NCBI GenBank assembly: GCA_964555645.1 | Contig: CAZKTA010000002.1 | Span: forward strand, 234,050 to 298,049 | DNA: 64,000 nt | Source of the DNA: DTLC01 sp964555645 | Lineage (GTDB): Bacteria; Verrucomicrobiota; Verrucomicrobiia; Limisphaerales; DTLC01 | Reading direction: 5' to 3' | Shown here: piece after piece, positions 37,384-47,315 of the stretch | Numbering within the stretch: position 1 is the stretch's first letter | How the letters are laid out: each line of letters starts with the position of its first letter | Translations under genes and position numbers: made by a program | The notes under the pieces: model-generated | Told to the model about the DNA's origin: nothing | The model's input: the letters and a program-made list of their open reading frames with translations, nothing else | Databases searched by the model: none

Positions 37384-38146
37384 GTCGCGTTAATAGGTCT
37401 GATTTACCGTGATGAGTACCCCGGCGCTGCCGAGGTTGTTCCAACGGGTCACGTTTTTCGCGACTCTTGCCGCAAGCAGCGCAACCGTTGCTGCCCAAGC
37501 CACCCGCACTTGGCAGCTCGAATGAGTTGCGCTCCAGTATTGCACGCAGCTCACCCAAATCGTGCACGATCACGTCCGGTTTTACTGCCCTGAGTTGCTC
37601 GATGCTGTTGTAGCCGGTCAACACAGCGCACGAAATGACCCCACCAGCTTTAGCGGCCTCGATATCATGTTGCATGTCGCCAATGAACATCGTCCGATTG
37701 GGCACAAGTTTGTTTACTCTTAGCACGTGTGAGATTTTGAGCCGTTTGTCGCGCACGCCAAGGTAGGTTTTCCCAAGCAAGTCGCCAAAGCCGACCTGCC
37801 TGAGTTGAACCCTGAAATGTGCGGGTTTGACAGTGCTGAGCACAAACGTGCGGAGCTGTTTTGCCCTGCAAAATTCGAGAAATTCACGTGCATGTGGCAA
37901 CGGCACGACACAATCACGCACCTTGCGAAAAAAACCGTGGAACCAACGCTCAAGTTGTTCGAGCGGTATGTCGGGGGTATGTCGTGCGTAAAACAACGTA
38001 AATGGCAAACAAAATTCAGCGCGGAATTGCTCGAGTGACATGGTTGGCCGCCCAGCTTTTTCGAGTACATAATTTGTCGCCTGCAGCACAGGCGCCAAAT
38101 CGTCCACAAGCGTACCTGACCAATCCAAAATAACGTTGCAAATCAC
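37358..38146 (-). CDS. HAD-family hydrolase with DWSGT motif I
   Basis: A 262-residue HAD phosphatase. Motif I is ILDWSGTLVDD: nucleophile D8, but S10 in place of the usual second Asp. Motif II is FVLSTVKPAHF, motif III the Lys in GVRDKRLKISH, and motif IV IGDMQHDIEAAKAGG. It is otherwise like phosphoglycolate phosphatases. A change at the acid/base residue also occurs in phosphonatases, where the residue is Ala, so the reaction may differ from simple phosphatase. The start is a GTG at 38146. The tail (from about residue 220) is rich in charged residues. It overlaps folB by 26 bases. Confidence 0.78.
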   Translation of the reverse strand: MICNVILDWSGTLVDDLAPVLQATNYVLEKAGRPTMSLEQFRAEFCLPFTLFYARHTPDIPLEQLERWFHGFFRKVRDCVVPLPHAREFLEFCRAKQLRTFVLSTVKPAHFRVQLRQVGFGDLLGKTYLGVRDKRLKISHVLRVNKLVPNRTMFIGDMQHDIEAAKAGGVISCAVLTGYNSIEQLRAVKPDVIVHDLGELRAILERNSFELPSAGGLGSNGCAACGKSREKRDPLEQPRQRRGTHHGKSDLLTRHEKSSLHL

Positions 38147-38278
38147 GGGTTAACTTTAACGGCTAACGACCTCAATGCAATACGCCATCGCACAATTCTC
38201 GCCAAAACCGCAACTGCACTGCACAGCCCGGCCAAAACCGATCGGTTAACTTAACTCAACAATAAACACAGGTTCTGG

Positions 38279-41200
38279 CTACGGTTTGAACTGGACGACA
38301 TTAGTTGCTGTGGCATACAGCTTAACTGGTCCGAACAGACCGGAGCGCATCAGTGGCGTGTTGCGCGTTAACTGTCTGATATTCGTCCTTGTAACGCGCC
38401 GTTCTGGGGGTTGAAACTGGTCGCCAATGATCCTGTTTGGCCAAAAATTTGTCACACGCACTATCAACTTGTTTTCACCGGGCTTCACAGCCTCAGTAAC
38501 GTCAACTCTGAACGGCGGTTTCCAAAGTATGCCCAGGTTCTTGCCGTTGAGTTCTACCTCAGCAAGTTCCCGTACATCACCCAGCTCAAGCCAAAACCGC
38601 CGATCTGCACCGAACGATTCCTTACGCAAGTTGAACTGTTTGCTGTACTCGAGTGTGCCGGAAAAATATTTCAGGTTCAGATCATCAAATTCGGTCCACG
38701 ACTTAAGCTTGGCTAGGTAAACCTGGCGTGGTTTACCCTGCCCCCGCGGATCTGTGGGAGCATGTAAGATCCAACCATCAGACAATGCAATCGGGTCCAG
38801 CAAAACTCTGACTGTTACCTGAGCGCGTTGACCACGACTGTTCTCAAACACGTATGTGCCGGCCATTCGTGTCTGCAGTACTAAACCGCCGCTCTCGCGT
38901 ACCAATTCAACCGCGTCGGCGAACTCAACGGCTCCAGCAACACAAAACAATGACCGACCGTTCAGGTTTGCTCGAGTAATCCTATCCCCTACAGCGTTCC
39001 GAAAAACAACAAACAAAGACCCGTATGGCTCGAGCTGCAGCGGAACAAACGTGCGTCGCTCATCCACGTCGAATCGCGCGCAGGTTCGGCTCTGGCCAAT
39101 ATCAGGGACCCAAAGCTCGGGTGCTTTGCCGGTCACGCGGAACGCACAAATCGCGTTCACATAGTTTGTGCTGAGGTTCGCCACAAAATAGATGTCAACG
39201 TCTCCGGCGCGTCTGTGAATGTAATCGAGCGGCGCGCTGCTAGGCTCAATACATTCAAAATCCGGCGTCAGTCCATCTGCCAAAAGTTGTTCACGTGCTG
39301 TTCTGCCCCAAACCACCCTACCTGTGCCGTAGCGACGCTCAAACTTTGTTTTACCATCTAAGTCACCCCAAAGCTCCGCAGACATGGCAACGACTTCACT
39401 GTCGGCTGCGGGATAATCTTGCAACCCAGACGCACGCATCGGTTTCCGGCCAAGCACAGTTGCACCCGCAGCAACCAACTCCCTAATCTTACGTAGCACA
39501 CGCAGGCTGATCTGTTCGTACTCAGGCAATACGAGCAATCGGTAACTCATACCGTCAGGCAAAACAAGCCTGCCATCACTCACCGACATGCGCTCGATTA
39601 ACGCTTCTGCGCATATGACATCGTAATCGAACCCCGGGAGCACTTTTGCCGGGTCAGACCGCTTTAGCTGCGCGAAGTTCGGCACATGATCACCGTAATA
39701 GTAGCATACATCTGCCACAAACTGTCCCTGCTGAAGCATGAACTGACAACGGTTAATATACGTCAAGAATGGCCGCGACTTCGGCCACCAGGTTGTGTTC
39801 GGGTTGAAATGCGTGCCGGCAAAGTATTGTTGGCCGGGCATACCCATTTCATCGGGCGAGCACACCACCGCATGCCAGACTAATCTGTTCAAGCCTTCGC
39901 ACAGCGCTTGATCGAATGATGGCTTAAGATTGTCCCAAATCGTCTCCTGCCAATGCTGGCCAATAGTGGTAAAACCCTCGGCAGCAACAATCCGCTTTCC
40001 CGTCGTATGCGCCGCGCTTGCAGGCTGCTTAACAAAGAACCGTACCTCGTCAATCGTCCTGTGCGTGTGGGAGCGTGCCCAAAACTCGGCCATTGGGATA
40101 TCGTTGATTCCGAGGCACTGCTGCGCGTCTATCGGAACGAAGTGCGGCCCGCCGCTTTCGGGATGTATGCCGAGCCCGTACGCAGCTGCAAGTCGGCTGA
40201 AAACCCGGTAATGATTCTCAGCAGCCAGGTCGCCCAATGTGCGCCGGAAATCTTCCAGGAACCGTTGACTTTCTTGCCGACTATTAATGATTCGGCCAGC
40301 AACCACGGGCAACCACGGTTTAAGATCGTAACCACGGCGTTGCCGGAAAGCTTCAGGCAATGTGGGTGTCCAGTTGAACACCTCGATCTCCCAACTATCG
40401 GTGTGGAGATATTTGAGCGTCCTCCCAACCCAAAGCCTTGCCTCCTCAAGCAATGGCTCAACAACTGTTTTCCAATACCGCCCGAACGCACCCTCGTCCA
40501 GTACGTCCAGTGCATAGCCTTTCCAACCGTCACTCGAGGTGGACACGTGCCGCCAATCGCCAAGTGTGTAGCCAAATCTGATCAGTTGCCATTCGCCCGG
40601 TGGCACTGCCCAACGTAGCGTACCGTCAGACGACACACGCTCCGTTAAGTCAACTACATCTTCGACCCGAGCGTCGTGTTCACCGGGGCGGTTCGGTTCT
40701 TCTTCGAGCAAAAATGGTGCAGTGCAAGGAGCTGAGTTCGCCAGAAACCACCCATGCGGTCCGTTGAAAACAGGCTGTTTGAGCAAAGCTTTAACCTCGT
40801 AGTTGCGCAATCGCCTGCGGTCTTGTGACAGATCAGACCGGACACGCCAAGCCAACACACATACATCTCGATAAAACGCGTCGTTCACAGGCGGCAATGG
40901 TAGCTCGACCTCAGCATTGGTCGGCCCGGTTAATACAAGCTCGGCCCAAGTCAGCTTCTTGACCGCATCGGCTGGTGCCACAGATGGGCCGCCAAGGTTC
41001 CACCCGCTCTGGATATTCAGGCTCAGCTCAAGCCCGAGTCGCTCAGCCTCAGCCAGTGCGTGTTTGAATAACTTCCGCCATGCAGGTGAACCAAAAACAG
41101 GACCGGCCTGCACACGTGCGTTACCGCGTTGGTCTGCACCACCTGCATCCATTATAACCGCACCGCCAAAGCCGACGGCCTTCATCTCTTGCAAGTCGCG

Positions 41201-41368
41201 CGTGACGGCCGCTTCAGTTACGTTCCCGTTTAACCACCACCAATACGCCCACAGCCGTGCATCATGTGGGGGTGTAATCCAACCATCCTCTAGCGTGCCG
41301 CGCGCTTGCGCTACGGCTGCCGAAATTGCGCAAAACAGCATTAAACTGAGTAATCCACCTTGCTTCAT
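38279..41368 (-). CDS. GH106 alpha-L-rhamnosidase-like glycoside hydrolase
   Basis: About 1,029 residues with a signal peptide (GLLSLMLFCAISAAVAQA). The start of the mature protein, GWITPPHDARLWAYWWWLNGNVTEAAVTRDLQEMKAVGFGG (split in reading), is the signature of GH106, whose characterised members remove alpha-L-rhamnose from plant or pectin oligosaccharides. The C-terminus has a beta-sandwich (FWLELGDVRELAEVELNGKNLGILWKPPFRVDVT), typical of the family. The ATG at 41368 is preferred; the one at 41383 is in frame. The neighbouring toroid/beta-strand gene upstream is on the same strand and may act on the same polysaccharide. Confidence 0.85.
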   Translation of the reverse strand: MKQGGLLSLMLFCAISAAVAQARGTLEDGWITPPHDARLWAYWWWLNGNVTEAAVTRDLQEMKAVGFGGAVIMDAGGADQRGNARVQAGPVFGSPAWRKLFKHALAEAERLGLELSLNIQSGWNLGGPSVAPADAVKKLTWAELVLTGPTNAEVELPLPPVNDAFYRDVCVLAWRVRSDLSQDRRRLRNYEVKALLKQPVFNGPHGWFLANSAPCTAPFLLEEEPNRPGEHDARVEDVVDLTERVSSDGTLRWAVPPGEWQLIRFGYTLGDWRHVSTSSDGWKGYALDVLDEGAFGRYWKTVVEPLLEEARLWVGRTLKYLHTDSWEIEVFNWTPTLPEAFRQRRGYDLKPWLPVVAGRIINSRQESQRFLEDFRRTLGDLAAENHYRVFSRLAAAYGLGIHPESGGPHFVPIDAQQCLGINDIPMAEFWARSHTHRTIDEVRFFVKQPASAAHTTGKRIVAAEGFTTIGQHWQETIWDNLKPSFDQALCEGLNRLVWHAVVCSPDEMGMPGQQYFAGTHFNPNTTWWPKSRPFLTYINRCQFMLQQGQFVADVCYYYGDHVPNFAQLKRSDPAKVLPGFDYDVICAEALIERMSVSDGRLVLPDGMSYRLLVLPEYEQISLRVLRKIRELVAAGATVLGRKPMRASGLQDYPAADSEVVAMSAELWGDLDGKTKFERRYGTGRVVWGRTAREQLLADGLTPDFECIEPSSAPLDYIHRRAGDVDIYFVANLSTNYVNAICAFRVTGKAPELWVPDIGQSRTCARFDVDERRTFVPLQLEPYGSLFVVFRNAVGDRITRANLNGRSLFCVAGAVEFADAVELVRESGGLVLQTRMAGTYVFENSRGQRAQVTVRVLLDPIALSDGWILHAPTDPRGQGKPRQVYLAKLKSWTEFDDLNLKYFSGTLEYSKQFNLRKESFGADRRFWLELGDVRELAEVELNGKNLGILWKPPFRVDVTEAVKPGENKLIVRVTNFWPNRIIGDQFQPPERRVTRTNIRQLTRNTPLMRSGLFGPVKLYATATNVVQFKP

Positions 41369-41470
41369 CACCCTGAGTTCCATTCAAACTTTCGATCACT
41401 AATAGGTTCGCACAAAGGATCGGCTAACAAACTTTGCCTACAACCCGAGGATTTCAGTGCGTGGCTAATC

Positions 41471-44400
41471 CTACGGTACACGAACAGCGTAGAAACGGCA
41501 TAGCACATCACCAGCGAGTGTGTTGGTCCAGGTGAAACTGCCCGCGGAATCGCACCGACCAGTCCCAGCTGGTTGCCATTCGGCCAGCGGCACCAGCAGG
41601 TTCGTATGCGTAAGCACAGTAAATGGCGCCCCTGCAGCCCCAACGCGTCCGCTTAACACAATGGCACCCGCTTGCAGTTCAACCGATGTAATTGCAGGGT
41701 GCACCGCGCCAAGCGCAACTGTTATAACCCCATCGCTGTTTAACCGTGACACATCCCATACCAATCCTTGTCCCGGCTCAGCCGGTCGCACCGCGGCAAA
41801 ACTGCCGACGTACGAACCAGCACGGAGCAACCGAAACGTATCCCCATAATGCAATGGTTCGCCGCTATTTACCAGCTCCAGTGTGCCTCCGAGCACTGCC
41901 GTAGTTATCCCGGTTACGATATCGTTTGTGGCTAGGCCGTTGGCCCGGATAAGCTTTATGCGTACCGTACCATGGTTTGTGAGCGCGCCGTTTACGGTTA
42001 GCACCCCCGGATCACCTCGCACCGCGATAGATGCGCCGGGCGCAAGCCAAACCGGCGCGTTAATGGTTCCTTGACCGGTGAGAACCCCGTAAACCCGGAC
42101 GCACCTGCCTGTAATCACGCCGCTAACCTCCAATGAACCCGCGTGCACCACAGTCTCACCCGTATAGGTGTTTGTACCTGCCAAAACGAGATTGCCAGGG
42201 CCAAACATTCCCACACTGATTTGCACACCATTCGGCGCAGCGACAATTGGCCCGGCTATAACCAACTCGCCTGCACCTATAAAACTCCAGGCGCGTGCTG
42301 TAGTATAAGTGCCCACGTACTGTAGTGGCCCTGCAATGGTAAGCACGCCCGAGTCACACCGTATGACCACATTCGACCCGCCCACCTGCATTTCAACACC
42401 CCGCGCTACCACGTTACTGCCAGCCAAGTTTTGCAGGTTCGGGATCATGTTGTTCCTGCAAGCAAAAGTCATTAGTTGCGTCAACACTATCCCACCCGCT
42501 GTGCCATCTAGCTGAAGCGTCGACCCGTTCAGTGACCCCGTATTGTTTCTAATGACAAACTGCCGCGCTGCGCCTGCTGCACCCGGATGCGCAATGCACA
42601 CGGCACCGTCACCCAACCCGCCTGTGCTGCCCGCATCCAAATTCACCGTGCCCGAAATCGTGTTTGTCCCAATTAAAACGAGCCTGCCAGGCCCGAGCTT
42701 GGTGAATCCGTTTGCTCCCCCAACAGGCACAGCTACAGTCACCGAATTATTTGTCACAAGAATGTACGGCGCCGACCCGCCAAGCGTGAGTACACCCTCG
42801 TTTGTGGGGTACAAAAGCCAATTCTGTCCACCGGACACATCACCAAAAATCAAGCCACCGATGACCTTGGGCGAATCTACCCACACCGTGCGGTCAGCCG
42901 TAATATTTACCTTTGAAAAATCCGCTGTGAACCCCGCTCCATCAGCAACTACGCCCGACACCCAGTTCGCACTGCTGCTCCAAAGCCCGTTTGCGTCAAC
43001 AGCCCAGACACCATTGCCTGAGCCGAGCGAACCAAAAAGCTGCTGCGGCGCCGCGTCAGCGCCAGGAAAGGTTAAAACCACCATTTGCCCGTTCGTTTGC
43101 CAACTGATCTGCGCAGCCAGCGCGGCCGTCTGCGCCGCGTTCTTGTTTAGGAACCAAACTGCGTACCGTGGCCCCAGCCAATAGGACTGCGGATTCGGGT
43201 GAAAACAAAGCGTGTCTTGCATCACATGCAAGGTACTGTCGTAACCGCTCGCAGCCCGATACCTGAAATAGCCAGACGGACCCGCCGCAATGCCGTACCG
43301 CCCCGCAACGCAAACCCACCGATTTGTCATGTTCACACGTGTACCCGAGCCTGCCAAAATGTTTGTGCTCCCAACACCCCACTCCACAAGCCGGCTCGAA
43401 CCAGTGAGCGGATCGTTCTGGAACCCATTAGTGAAACAGCCCGCTGTCGAGCCGGTCACGCCCGGCGCGGGTAACGGCACCTCGATAATCCCGACTGACT
43501 CGCCAGTGCTTCTAATGTAAACACGCGTTTGGCCATTGGTCCCGTTGCTCACAAGTATCTCAGAATAAAACCCGTCCGGGTACTGCACGAAATTTACCAG
43601 TGACGCAGCAGTGGCACGGCCCATTGGGCCATGCCCAAAAATCCCACCCAAAAACGGGCTGCTCACAAACACGTTGGTGGGGAACCCAGTTGACGCAGGC
43701 TCGATCCAGCCCATTGGCCGCGAACTCTGATAGTAAACGCTAACAAAACCAGCCTCGCTACGCTGCGCAATCAATTTCACATCCGGAAAATGCACAACTG
43801 CATTCTCAGGAAGTTCTACTGCGTCCGACAGCTTATTCGCGCTGGCCCAGTGTAAGTACACGATTGCAGCACGACGCGCTTCCACAGCCTCGCGGTAAAA
43901 CCCATTCGGCACGCGTGGCCCGCAAAACCTCCCATCACCCCATACCTTCTGCTGCTCGCGCACTAATTGCCCCAGCCGGAAATCCGCATACCGCGCCAAT
44001 GGATCACCGAAATGCGATGCTATCCAGGCCAGATACGAGCTATGTTCGTAGTCGTGGAGTGTCCAAGTCGAGCTCGACGGGTACGCCAGCTCACCCGTTT
44101 CCATCACCATGTACCGCAAGTTGTTGCTCCACACGTTCAGGATGTTGTATTCAGCAAAAGGCCGGAGCTCAGTTGCCACACCTCTGTCAGCAAGCTGCGC
44201 CATCAAAAGCGAATCGCCAGACGACATCCCACCAACCATCAGGTAGGTCGGATGGTAAATACCATGATTCTCGCAACCCCAGTCCGGGTACAACGTCTGT
44301 GTCGTAACCCATGCGTCCAGCGGATTCCCAGTCGGAAACGGCACTGTGTATGTGTTCACAAGGTATCGCTTGGCCGCATCGAGCCACAGTTGCCAATTAG

Positions 44401-45016
44401 TATGTGCTTTGAGCCATGCTGCAGCCAGCGCTAGGATGTTTCCCTGCCACGCGTTCTCCTCGAGTTTAGTGTCGCTTACGTATCCTGAAGCCGGTGTGAT
44501 ACCAGCTCGATGCGTAGCTTCATCAGCTACAACGGTCTTAACTGCTGCAACTGTTGCCGGCGGCAGCGCTGACTCCACTAATAGACACGCCAAGCCCATC
44601 GAGCCTGCCCACTCCGGCGTTTGCCAGTCATTGATTCGCCATCCCCACTGCTTCCCATCCACGCACAAGTAATTGCTTGTGGTGTGTGTGCCGGCCGCGT
44701 AATTGAGCGCTTTACGAATCCGCATTAACCGATGCGTGTTCGTCGGATCCGCCGGCTGGGCTAATACAAGTGTGGCGTATGCGACTGCCACACCACAATT
44801 GCCACGAATACCACCGTTACCAGAGCTAGCGCCATCGCCCCAATACCCCGAATCCGGCGGTTGTGCACCACCCGTGCAGTCAGTCCAAATGGTTTCAGCG
44901 TACCGCTCGAAGTCAAGCAACGCCTCCAGATAAAGCTGTTGCGAGTTCGTGCTCGCAAATGCTGCACTGGTCAATGCACTCAGTAAAAACGCGGCCAACG
45001 CAGCCCTAGATCTCAT
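41471..45016 (-). CDS. secreted alpha/alpha-toroid and autotransporter-type beta-strand repeat protein
   Basis: About 1,181 residues. The signal peptide is MRSRAALAAFLLSALTSAAFA (from the ATG at 45016). The N-terminal half looks like a helical toroid of lyase or glycosidase type (ALNYAAGTHTTSNYLCVDG; TLYPDWGCENHGIYHPTYLMVGG, whose Asn, His and Tyr are candidate active-site residues). The second half is made of autotransporter-associated beta-strand repeats (GPGNLVLAGTNTYTGETVVHAGSLEV), with no beta-barrel after them. The end is the shared module SAGSFTWTNTLAGDVLCRFYAVRVP (split in reading). A polysaccharide lyase role is inferred, not shown. It lies next to the GH106 gene. Confidence 0.7.
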   Translation of the reverse strand: MRSRAALAAFLLSALTSAAFASTNSQQLYLEALLDFERYAETIWTDCTGGAQPPDSGYWGDGASSGNGGIRGNCGVAVAYATLVLAQPADPTNTHRLMRIRKALNYAAGTHTTSNYLCVDGKQWGWRINDWQTPEWAGSMGLACLLVESALPPATVAAVKTVVADEATHRAGITPASGYVSDTKLEENAWQGNILALAAAWLKAHTNWQLWLDAAKRYLVNTYTVPFPTGNPLDAWVTTQTLYPDWGCENHGIYHPTYLMVGGMSSGDSLLMAQLADRGVATELRPFAEYNILNVWSNNLRYMVMETGELAYPSSSTWTLHDYEHSSYLAWIASHFGDPLARYADFRLGQLVREQQKVWGDGRFCGPRVPNGFYREAVEARRAAIVYLHWASANKLSDAVELPENAVVHFPDVKLIAQRSEAGFVSVYYQSSRPMGWIEPASTGFPTNVFVSSPFLGGIFGHGPMGRATAASLVNFVQYPDGFYSEILVSNGTNGQTRVYIRSTGESVGIIEVPLPAPGVTGSTAGCFTNGFQNDPLTGSSRLVEWGVGSTNILAGSGTRVNMTNRWVCVAGRYGIAAGPSGYFRYRAASGYDSTLHVMQDTLCFHPNPQSYWLGPRYAVWFLNKNAAQTAALAAQISWQTNGQMVVLTFPGADAAPQQLFGSLGSGNGVWAVDANGLWSSSANWVSGVVADGAGFTADFSKVNITADRTVWVDSPKVIGGLIFGDVSGGQNWLLYPTNEGVLTLGGSAPYILVTNNSVTVAVPVGGANGFTKLGPGRLVLIGTNTISGTVNLDAGSTGGLGDGAVCIAHPGAAGAARQFVIRNNTGSLNGSTLQLDGTAGGIVLTQLMTFACRNNMIPNLQNLAGSNVVARGVEMQVGGSNVVIRCDSGVLTIAGPLQYVGTYTTARAWSFIGAGELVIAGPIVAAPNGVQISVGMFGPGNLVLAGTNTYTGETVVHAGSLEVSGVITGRCVRVYGVLTGQGTINAPVWLAPGASIAVRGDPGVLTVNGALTNHGTVRIKLIRANGLATNDIVTGITTAVLGGTLELVNSGEPLHYGDTFRLLRAGSYVGSFAAVRPAEPGQGLVWDVSRLNSDGVITVALGAVHPAITSVELQAGAIVLSGRVGAAGAPFTVLTHTNLLVPLAEWQPAGTGRCDSAGSFTWTNTLAGDVLCRFYAVRVP

Positions 45017-45076
45017 ACCTGCTCGTAAAATGCCGCTGAGCCACAACCAGCCGAGTTGGCCCCAGCTTTCGTCCAA

Positions 45077-45113
45077 TGGCCAATACATCGGCGGAATACC
45101 CCCTTATTGGCCA
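45077..45113 (-). promoter_or_regulatory. inverted repeat upstream of the toroid protein gene
   Basis: The arms TGGCCAATA (45077-45085) and TATTGGCCA (45105-45113) are perfect complements separated by 19 bases, so their centres are 28 bases apart, near three helical turns. They sit 61-97 bases upstream of the start at 45016. The position suits a dimeric regulator. The sequence is unlike the palindrome shared by the three genes that follow upstream. Confidence 0.35.
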
Positions 45114-45237
45114 ACTGCTCCACTCGCACGTGCAGCTTGGCAGCATAACCAAATGCTCTTCTGAAGCAAGAAGCAGGGCGGCGCACCCGCACGCACGTAG
45201 GTCAAACCAGGTGGGACTAACAGGTTCAGCTTTCACA

Positions 45238-46089
45238 CTACCGCCGCTCAGTTGCACGCCGCAACGCATTGCGCTGTGGTTCGAGTTCACCCAAGTCTTC
45301 TTGCGCAAAATACAGCTCGCGCGCGGCCAGGCTCCAACTGTGCAAAAAGTACATCTCGGTAAGTCTGACCCACCAGACCGAACCGTCAACAAAAACCTCG
45401 TTGGCACCTGCAGGCTGGCCAGTTTTACCCCTGTGCGCAGGTAAACTCGTAAACCCGCTCGGCGGTACGTCTGCTGGCGTACTACCCCATCCTTCAGGAT
45501 TTCGCCAGATCACAAAATCCGCCGCAAGCATCCAGTGCGGTTTCGAGTTACCAAGAACCACCGGACTACGTGAAGGCACACCATTTGGCTTCACGTTGTT
45601 GAACCAGTAGGTCACGCCCCCATAGTACTGGTAGCCTATGCCCCATTGGTTGTATTGGGGATTAAGAGCAGGTAAATACGGACGGTTCGGACAAGTCCAG
45701 TAATTATTTTGCAAGTTCGCCTTCACCGGCAGGCCGACACTTGCCCAAGCCGATGGCATCAGGTTTTGATCAAGCGCAATAGGCTGAAAAACAGGTGGCG
45801 GCCCTGGGCTGTTTATGTACGCCGCCAACAAACGGTCACTGTTATCGCCGGCGTACATGATGCTGGCAGTTGCAATCTGCCGCAGATTGCTCATGCACTG
45901 GGTGCGTTTTGCGCGTTCCTTGGCCAAAGACAAAGCCGGCAGCAATAACGCCGCCAAAATCGCTATAATGGCTATTACCACAAGTAACTCAATCAACGTA
46001 AATCCGCCCCATGGTGAATACGCACCGGGAACAGATTCCATGCATGACACACGTGACAAACTGTCAATTGGCTGTTTCTGCCTACTCAT
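45238..46089 (-). CDS. prepilin-type N-terminal cleavage/methylation domain protein
   Basis: 283 residues. After a leader of about 29 residues comes GFTLIELLVVIAIIAILAALLLPAL, the class III signal cleaved and methylated by a prepilin peptidase (split in reading). The remainder is the verrucomicrobial/planctomycete type (SLAKERAKRTQCMSNLRQIATAS, and the FVDGSVWWV near-C-terminal H-X9-DG-like segment). Such proteins are pseudopilin-like and often occur in large numbers per genome. The ATG at 46089 is used; one at 46041 is in frame. A shared palindrome lies 110 bases upstream. No pilus machinery is nearby. Confidence 0.87.
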   Translation of the reverse strand: MSRQKQPIDSLSRVSCMESVPGAYSPWGGFTLIELLVVIAIIAILAALLLPALSLAKERAKRTQCMSNLRQIATASIMYAGDNSDRLLAAYINSPGPPPVFQPIALDQNLMPSAWASVGLPVKANLQNNYWTCPNRPYLPALNPQYNQWGIGYQYYGGVTYWFNNVKPNGVPSRSPVVLGNSKPHWMLAADFVIWRNPEGWGSTPADVPPSGFTSLPAHRGKTGQPAGANEVFVDGSVWWVRLTEMYFLHSWSLAARELYFAQEDLGELEPQRNALRRATERR

Positions 46090-46195
46090 CTTTTCTCAGC
46101 TCACCGTCTCGGCCGCGCAACCACGCGCGACCTGTTCCAGCTCACACCATGTGCAAGCTCGACCGATTAAAAGTATCCTACAACACACACCATAG

Positions 46196-46214
46196 CTATC
46201 ACCCAATCGGGTGA
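46196..46214 (-). promoter_or_regulatory. palindromic operator, site 1 of 3
   Basis: CTATCACCC-AATC-GGGTGA, with perfect six-base arms TCACCC and GGGTGA around AATC. It lies about 110 bases upstream of the prepilin-type gene start. A GATACT sequence follows after 18 bases in the direction of that gene and could be a -10 element, which would place the palindrome over the -35 region. Two further copies precede the next two genes on the same strand. Confidence 0.7.
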
Positions 46215-46335
46215 CCCCGCAGCCTAATGCAGTTTGCACACCGCGCGGTATTATCCACTAAACCGTCCCCACAAAAACTGAATGCGCGTGAGACCGGCAA
46301 ATCCCACGCGCATCCGGGCAAAAGCTGTGCGTAAA

Positions 46336-47193
46336 TTACTTACGCCGACGCATATGGAACAATGCAGCCAGCCCACCTAAACCCATTAAAACAAATGCCC
46401 CTGGCTCAGGAATCATGGTGACCGTGAACCAATCCACATCCGCCCCTGGATTAGCACTTGCGTTTCTTTCATAACTAAGCCCGACACCGCGGATGCCACC
46501 TGTTCCCCCGGAAACAATAGTAGCATCGCGAATTGCAGCCGGTACGCTACCGGACCATGAAACGCTCTGGCCAAGGCTGTTCGTGATTAAGATTGTGCAG
46601 GTCCACGGGACCAAGGACGTGTCTAGCTCTGAGAGCATATAAATCGTCACCGATGGATTAATGTGATCCCCGCTGATGGTAGTAGGGTTACCTGTTCCAT
46701 ACCCAACAAAAGCTTGCTGATCCCACGCGCCTGCACCGGGGTTGTTCCGGTTCAGTGCCCAAATATATCCGCTGTTGGAATGACGCACATACCACGCTGT
46801 GTCCGTCCATTGGTTAGCTGGGTTATTGACCGGATAAAGCGAAAAGAAGCCAGAAGCCAACCAGTTCGGATTGTTGTTAACAAACATGCTTTCGACTCTG
46901 TATATGCGCCCATCATAAATCGTAATTGGCAACCAAGCGGCCTGACCATTTGCAGAGCCGGCCACTACAGTGTCCCAATGGCCGTCCTGATAAAACAAGT
47001 TGCCTGCTTGCCACGCAGCACCAGGTAAACTTATGTCCGGCACCTTGCCATTAAGAAGGTCGCTCCTAGAACCGCTGAAGCTTTCGTAGTAAACCGTGGT
47101 CCATTGTGCGTTTGCGGTTGCCAGGCTCAAACAAATTGCGCTTAGCGCAACGCCGATTGATCCGAGTACCCTTGTGCTGGTTTTCGATTTCAT
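46336..47193 (-). CDS. PEP-CTERM sorted exported protein
   Basis: About 285 residues. The signal peptide is MKSKTSTRVLGSIGVALSAI (start ATG 47193), followed by a beta-sandwich region (WTTVYYESFSGSRSDLLNGKV). The C-terminus, IPEPGAFVLMGLGGLAALFHMRRRK (split in reading), is a PEP-CTERM signal: Pro-Glu-Pro, a hydrophobic helix, and a basic tail. Such proteins are processed by an exosortase and moved to the cell surface. No exosortase gene lies in the window. A shared palindrome lies 123 bases upstream. The GTG at 47220 is a less likely start. Confidence 0.88.
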   Translation of the reverse strand: MKSKTSTRVLGSIGVALSAICLSLATANAQWTTVYYESFSGSRSDLLNGKVPDISLPGAAWQAGNLFYQDGHWDTVVAGSANGQAAWLPITIYDGRIYRVESMFVNNNPNWLASGFFSLYPVNNPANQWTDTAWYVRHSNSGYIWALNRNNPGAGAWDQQAFVGYGTGNPTTISGDHINPSVTIYMLSELDTSLVPWTCTILITNSLGQSVSWSGSVPAAIRDATIVSGGTGGIRGVGLSYERNASANPGADVDWFTVTMIPEPGAFVLMGLGGLAALFHMRRRK

Positions 47194-47315
47194 AGTATTG
47201 CTTTTTTGGTTAAAAATCACAACAGTTTAGCGCGCCATTTGCACTTTGTGGCCTCGTACGGCTTTTGTCAGTAAACAAGGTTCAATTTCAATCATATGAA
47301 TTTAGGCACGTTTGT

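Noticed and set aside
39953..40618. 221-codon plus-strand frame opposite the GH106 gene
   Set aside because: Antisense shadow with no recognisable domain.
41471..45016. Calling the toroid/beta-strand protein a type V autotransporter
   Set aside because: It has the passenger-type repeats but no C-terminal beta-barrel; the end is the FY-module instead.
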